NCBI GenBank assembly: GCA_035452965.1
Contig: DAOTCE010000016.1
Location: forward strand, 1 to 64,000
Length of the DNA: 64,000 bases
Source: Candidatus Paceibacterota bacterium
GTDB lineage: Bacteria > Verrucomicrobiota > Verrucomicrobiia > Limisphaerales > UBA8199
Direction: 5' to 3'
The notes under the pieces were generated by a model that made no database searches, was not told the DNA's origin, and was given only the letters and a program-made list of their open reading frames with translations. Below, one piece after another: positions 63,645 through 64,000 of this stretch. Both the position numbers and the translations under genes were made by a program. Position 1 is the stretch's first letter, and the number at the start of each line of letters is the position of its first letter.

Positions 63645-64000
63645 ATGATACGACGATTCTCTGCTTCAGTGCTCGCGACGATTCTGGTGGGGTGGGCTGC
63701 GTCTGCCTCGGCAGCCCCCCAAGACCCCCGGCACAACATCCTTTTCATCTTATCGGACGATCACCGCGCGGATGGCGCGGGTGCGATGGGCAACCCGCGC
63801 CTCAAGACGCCCACACTCGACAAGTTGGTTGAGCGGGGCGTCGCATTCCGACGGGCCTACGTTATGGGCTCCCTGGAAGGTGCCGTGTGCTGCCCAAGCC
63901 GGTGCATGGTCCAAACCGGGCGCTCGCTGTTCCACCTCCCCAAGGCGAACCTGCGCAAGGGCTACGCCCAATTCGCAACCGCAATGAAGGACAAGACTGA
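63645..64000 (+). CDS. exported sulfatase, N-terminal part (runs off the window)
   Basis: 118 codons are visible to the window edge. A signal peptide (MIRRFSASVLATILVGWAAS, cleavage near SA-AP) precedes the alkaline-phosphatase-fold start HNILFILSDDHRADGAGAMG (metal-binding Asp pair), TPTLDKLVERGVAFRRAYVM, and CCPSRCMVQTGRSLF, the C-x-P-S-R sulfatase signature whose Cys is converted to formylglycine. It probably desulfates glycans. ATG 63645 fits the signal peptide; an in-frame ATG at 63621 is also possible and its GGAGGA site is too close to be certain. The gene is divergent from the kinase. Confidence 0.9.
   Translation, partial: MIRRFSASVLATILVGWAASASAAPQDPRHNILFILSDDHRADGAGAMGNPRLKTPTLDKLVERGVAFRRAYVMGSLEGAVCCPSRCMVQTGRSLFHLPKANLRKGYAQFATAMKDKT

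Overview
The window is a GC-rich, densely packed bacterial chromosome segment. Housekeeping genes are interleaved with secreted carbohydrate-active enzymes, Tat-exported Gfo/Idh/MocA oxidoreductases, a DUF2961 protein, six-hairpin glycosidases and a sulfatase. This mix, plus a GH13 enzyme with the C-terminal tail often seen on secreted Verrucomicrobia proteins, suggests a chemoheterotrophic polysaccharide degrader of the Verrucomicrobiota, perhaps Pedosphaera/Limisphaera-like. That assignment is inference; there is no rRNA gene here. I see no tRNA, CRISPR array, prophage or transposase gene.

Layout. 1-4.7 kb: edge-truncated membrane sensor, lipoprotein, decayed RND efflux fragment, first copy of a hairpin repeat, secreted six-hairpin enzyme. 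4.8-9 kb: a GalU-like nucleotidyltransferase followed at once by a large protein joining a GHMP-kinase-like half to a UDPGP-type pyrophosphorylase half. 9-16.4 kb: MscS channel, MFS transporter, DUF2961 and URO-D-like proteins, and an unknown protein paired with a one-domain glycogen-binding protein. 16.4-21.1 kb: second repeat copy, a good promoter, rpmI-rplT, a hairpin, pheS-pheT. 21.4-27.5 kb: glpQ running into a truncated FAD-oxidoreductase remnant, then the minus-strand series nadC-birA-coaX-trpA-manC. 27.6-35 kb: SGNH hydrolase, a membrane protein with LemA, third repeat copy, Gfo/Idh/MocA protein, an overlapping Dabb/Tat protein/Sir2 operon, small envelope proteins. 35-45 kb: modular alpha-amylase, MocA-like transferase, ECF sigma/anti-sigma/membrane protein, large TPR protein. 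45-51 kb: YchF-like protein without a GTPase domain, NPCBM alpha-galactosidase, second six-hairpin protein, fourth repeat copy. 51-64 kb: tyrA-aroA-cmk-plsC, second Gfo/Idh/MocA protein, cysS-tmk, TraB-like/PDZ protein, infC on its own with a TTG start, BON protein, ATP-cone/uridine-kinase fusion, and the start of a sulfatase.

The most unusual items are: (1) a dispersed non-coding repeat with a perfect palindrome of up to 52 bp whose arms differ between copies by compensatory changes; (2) the kinase plus nucleotidyltransferase fusion at 5685-9035; (3) two gene remnants, one joined to the end of glpQ. Start codons were chosen from family length, signal peptides and ribosome-binding sites. Several apparent long N-terminal extensions come from reading through the repeat or upstream DNA.
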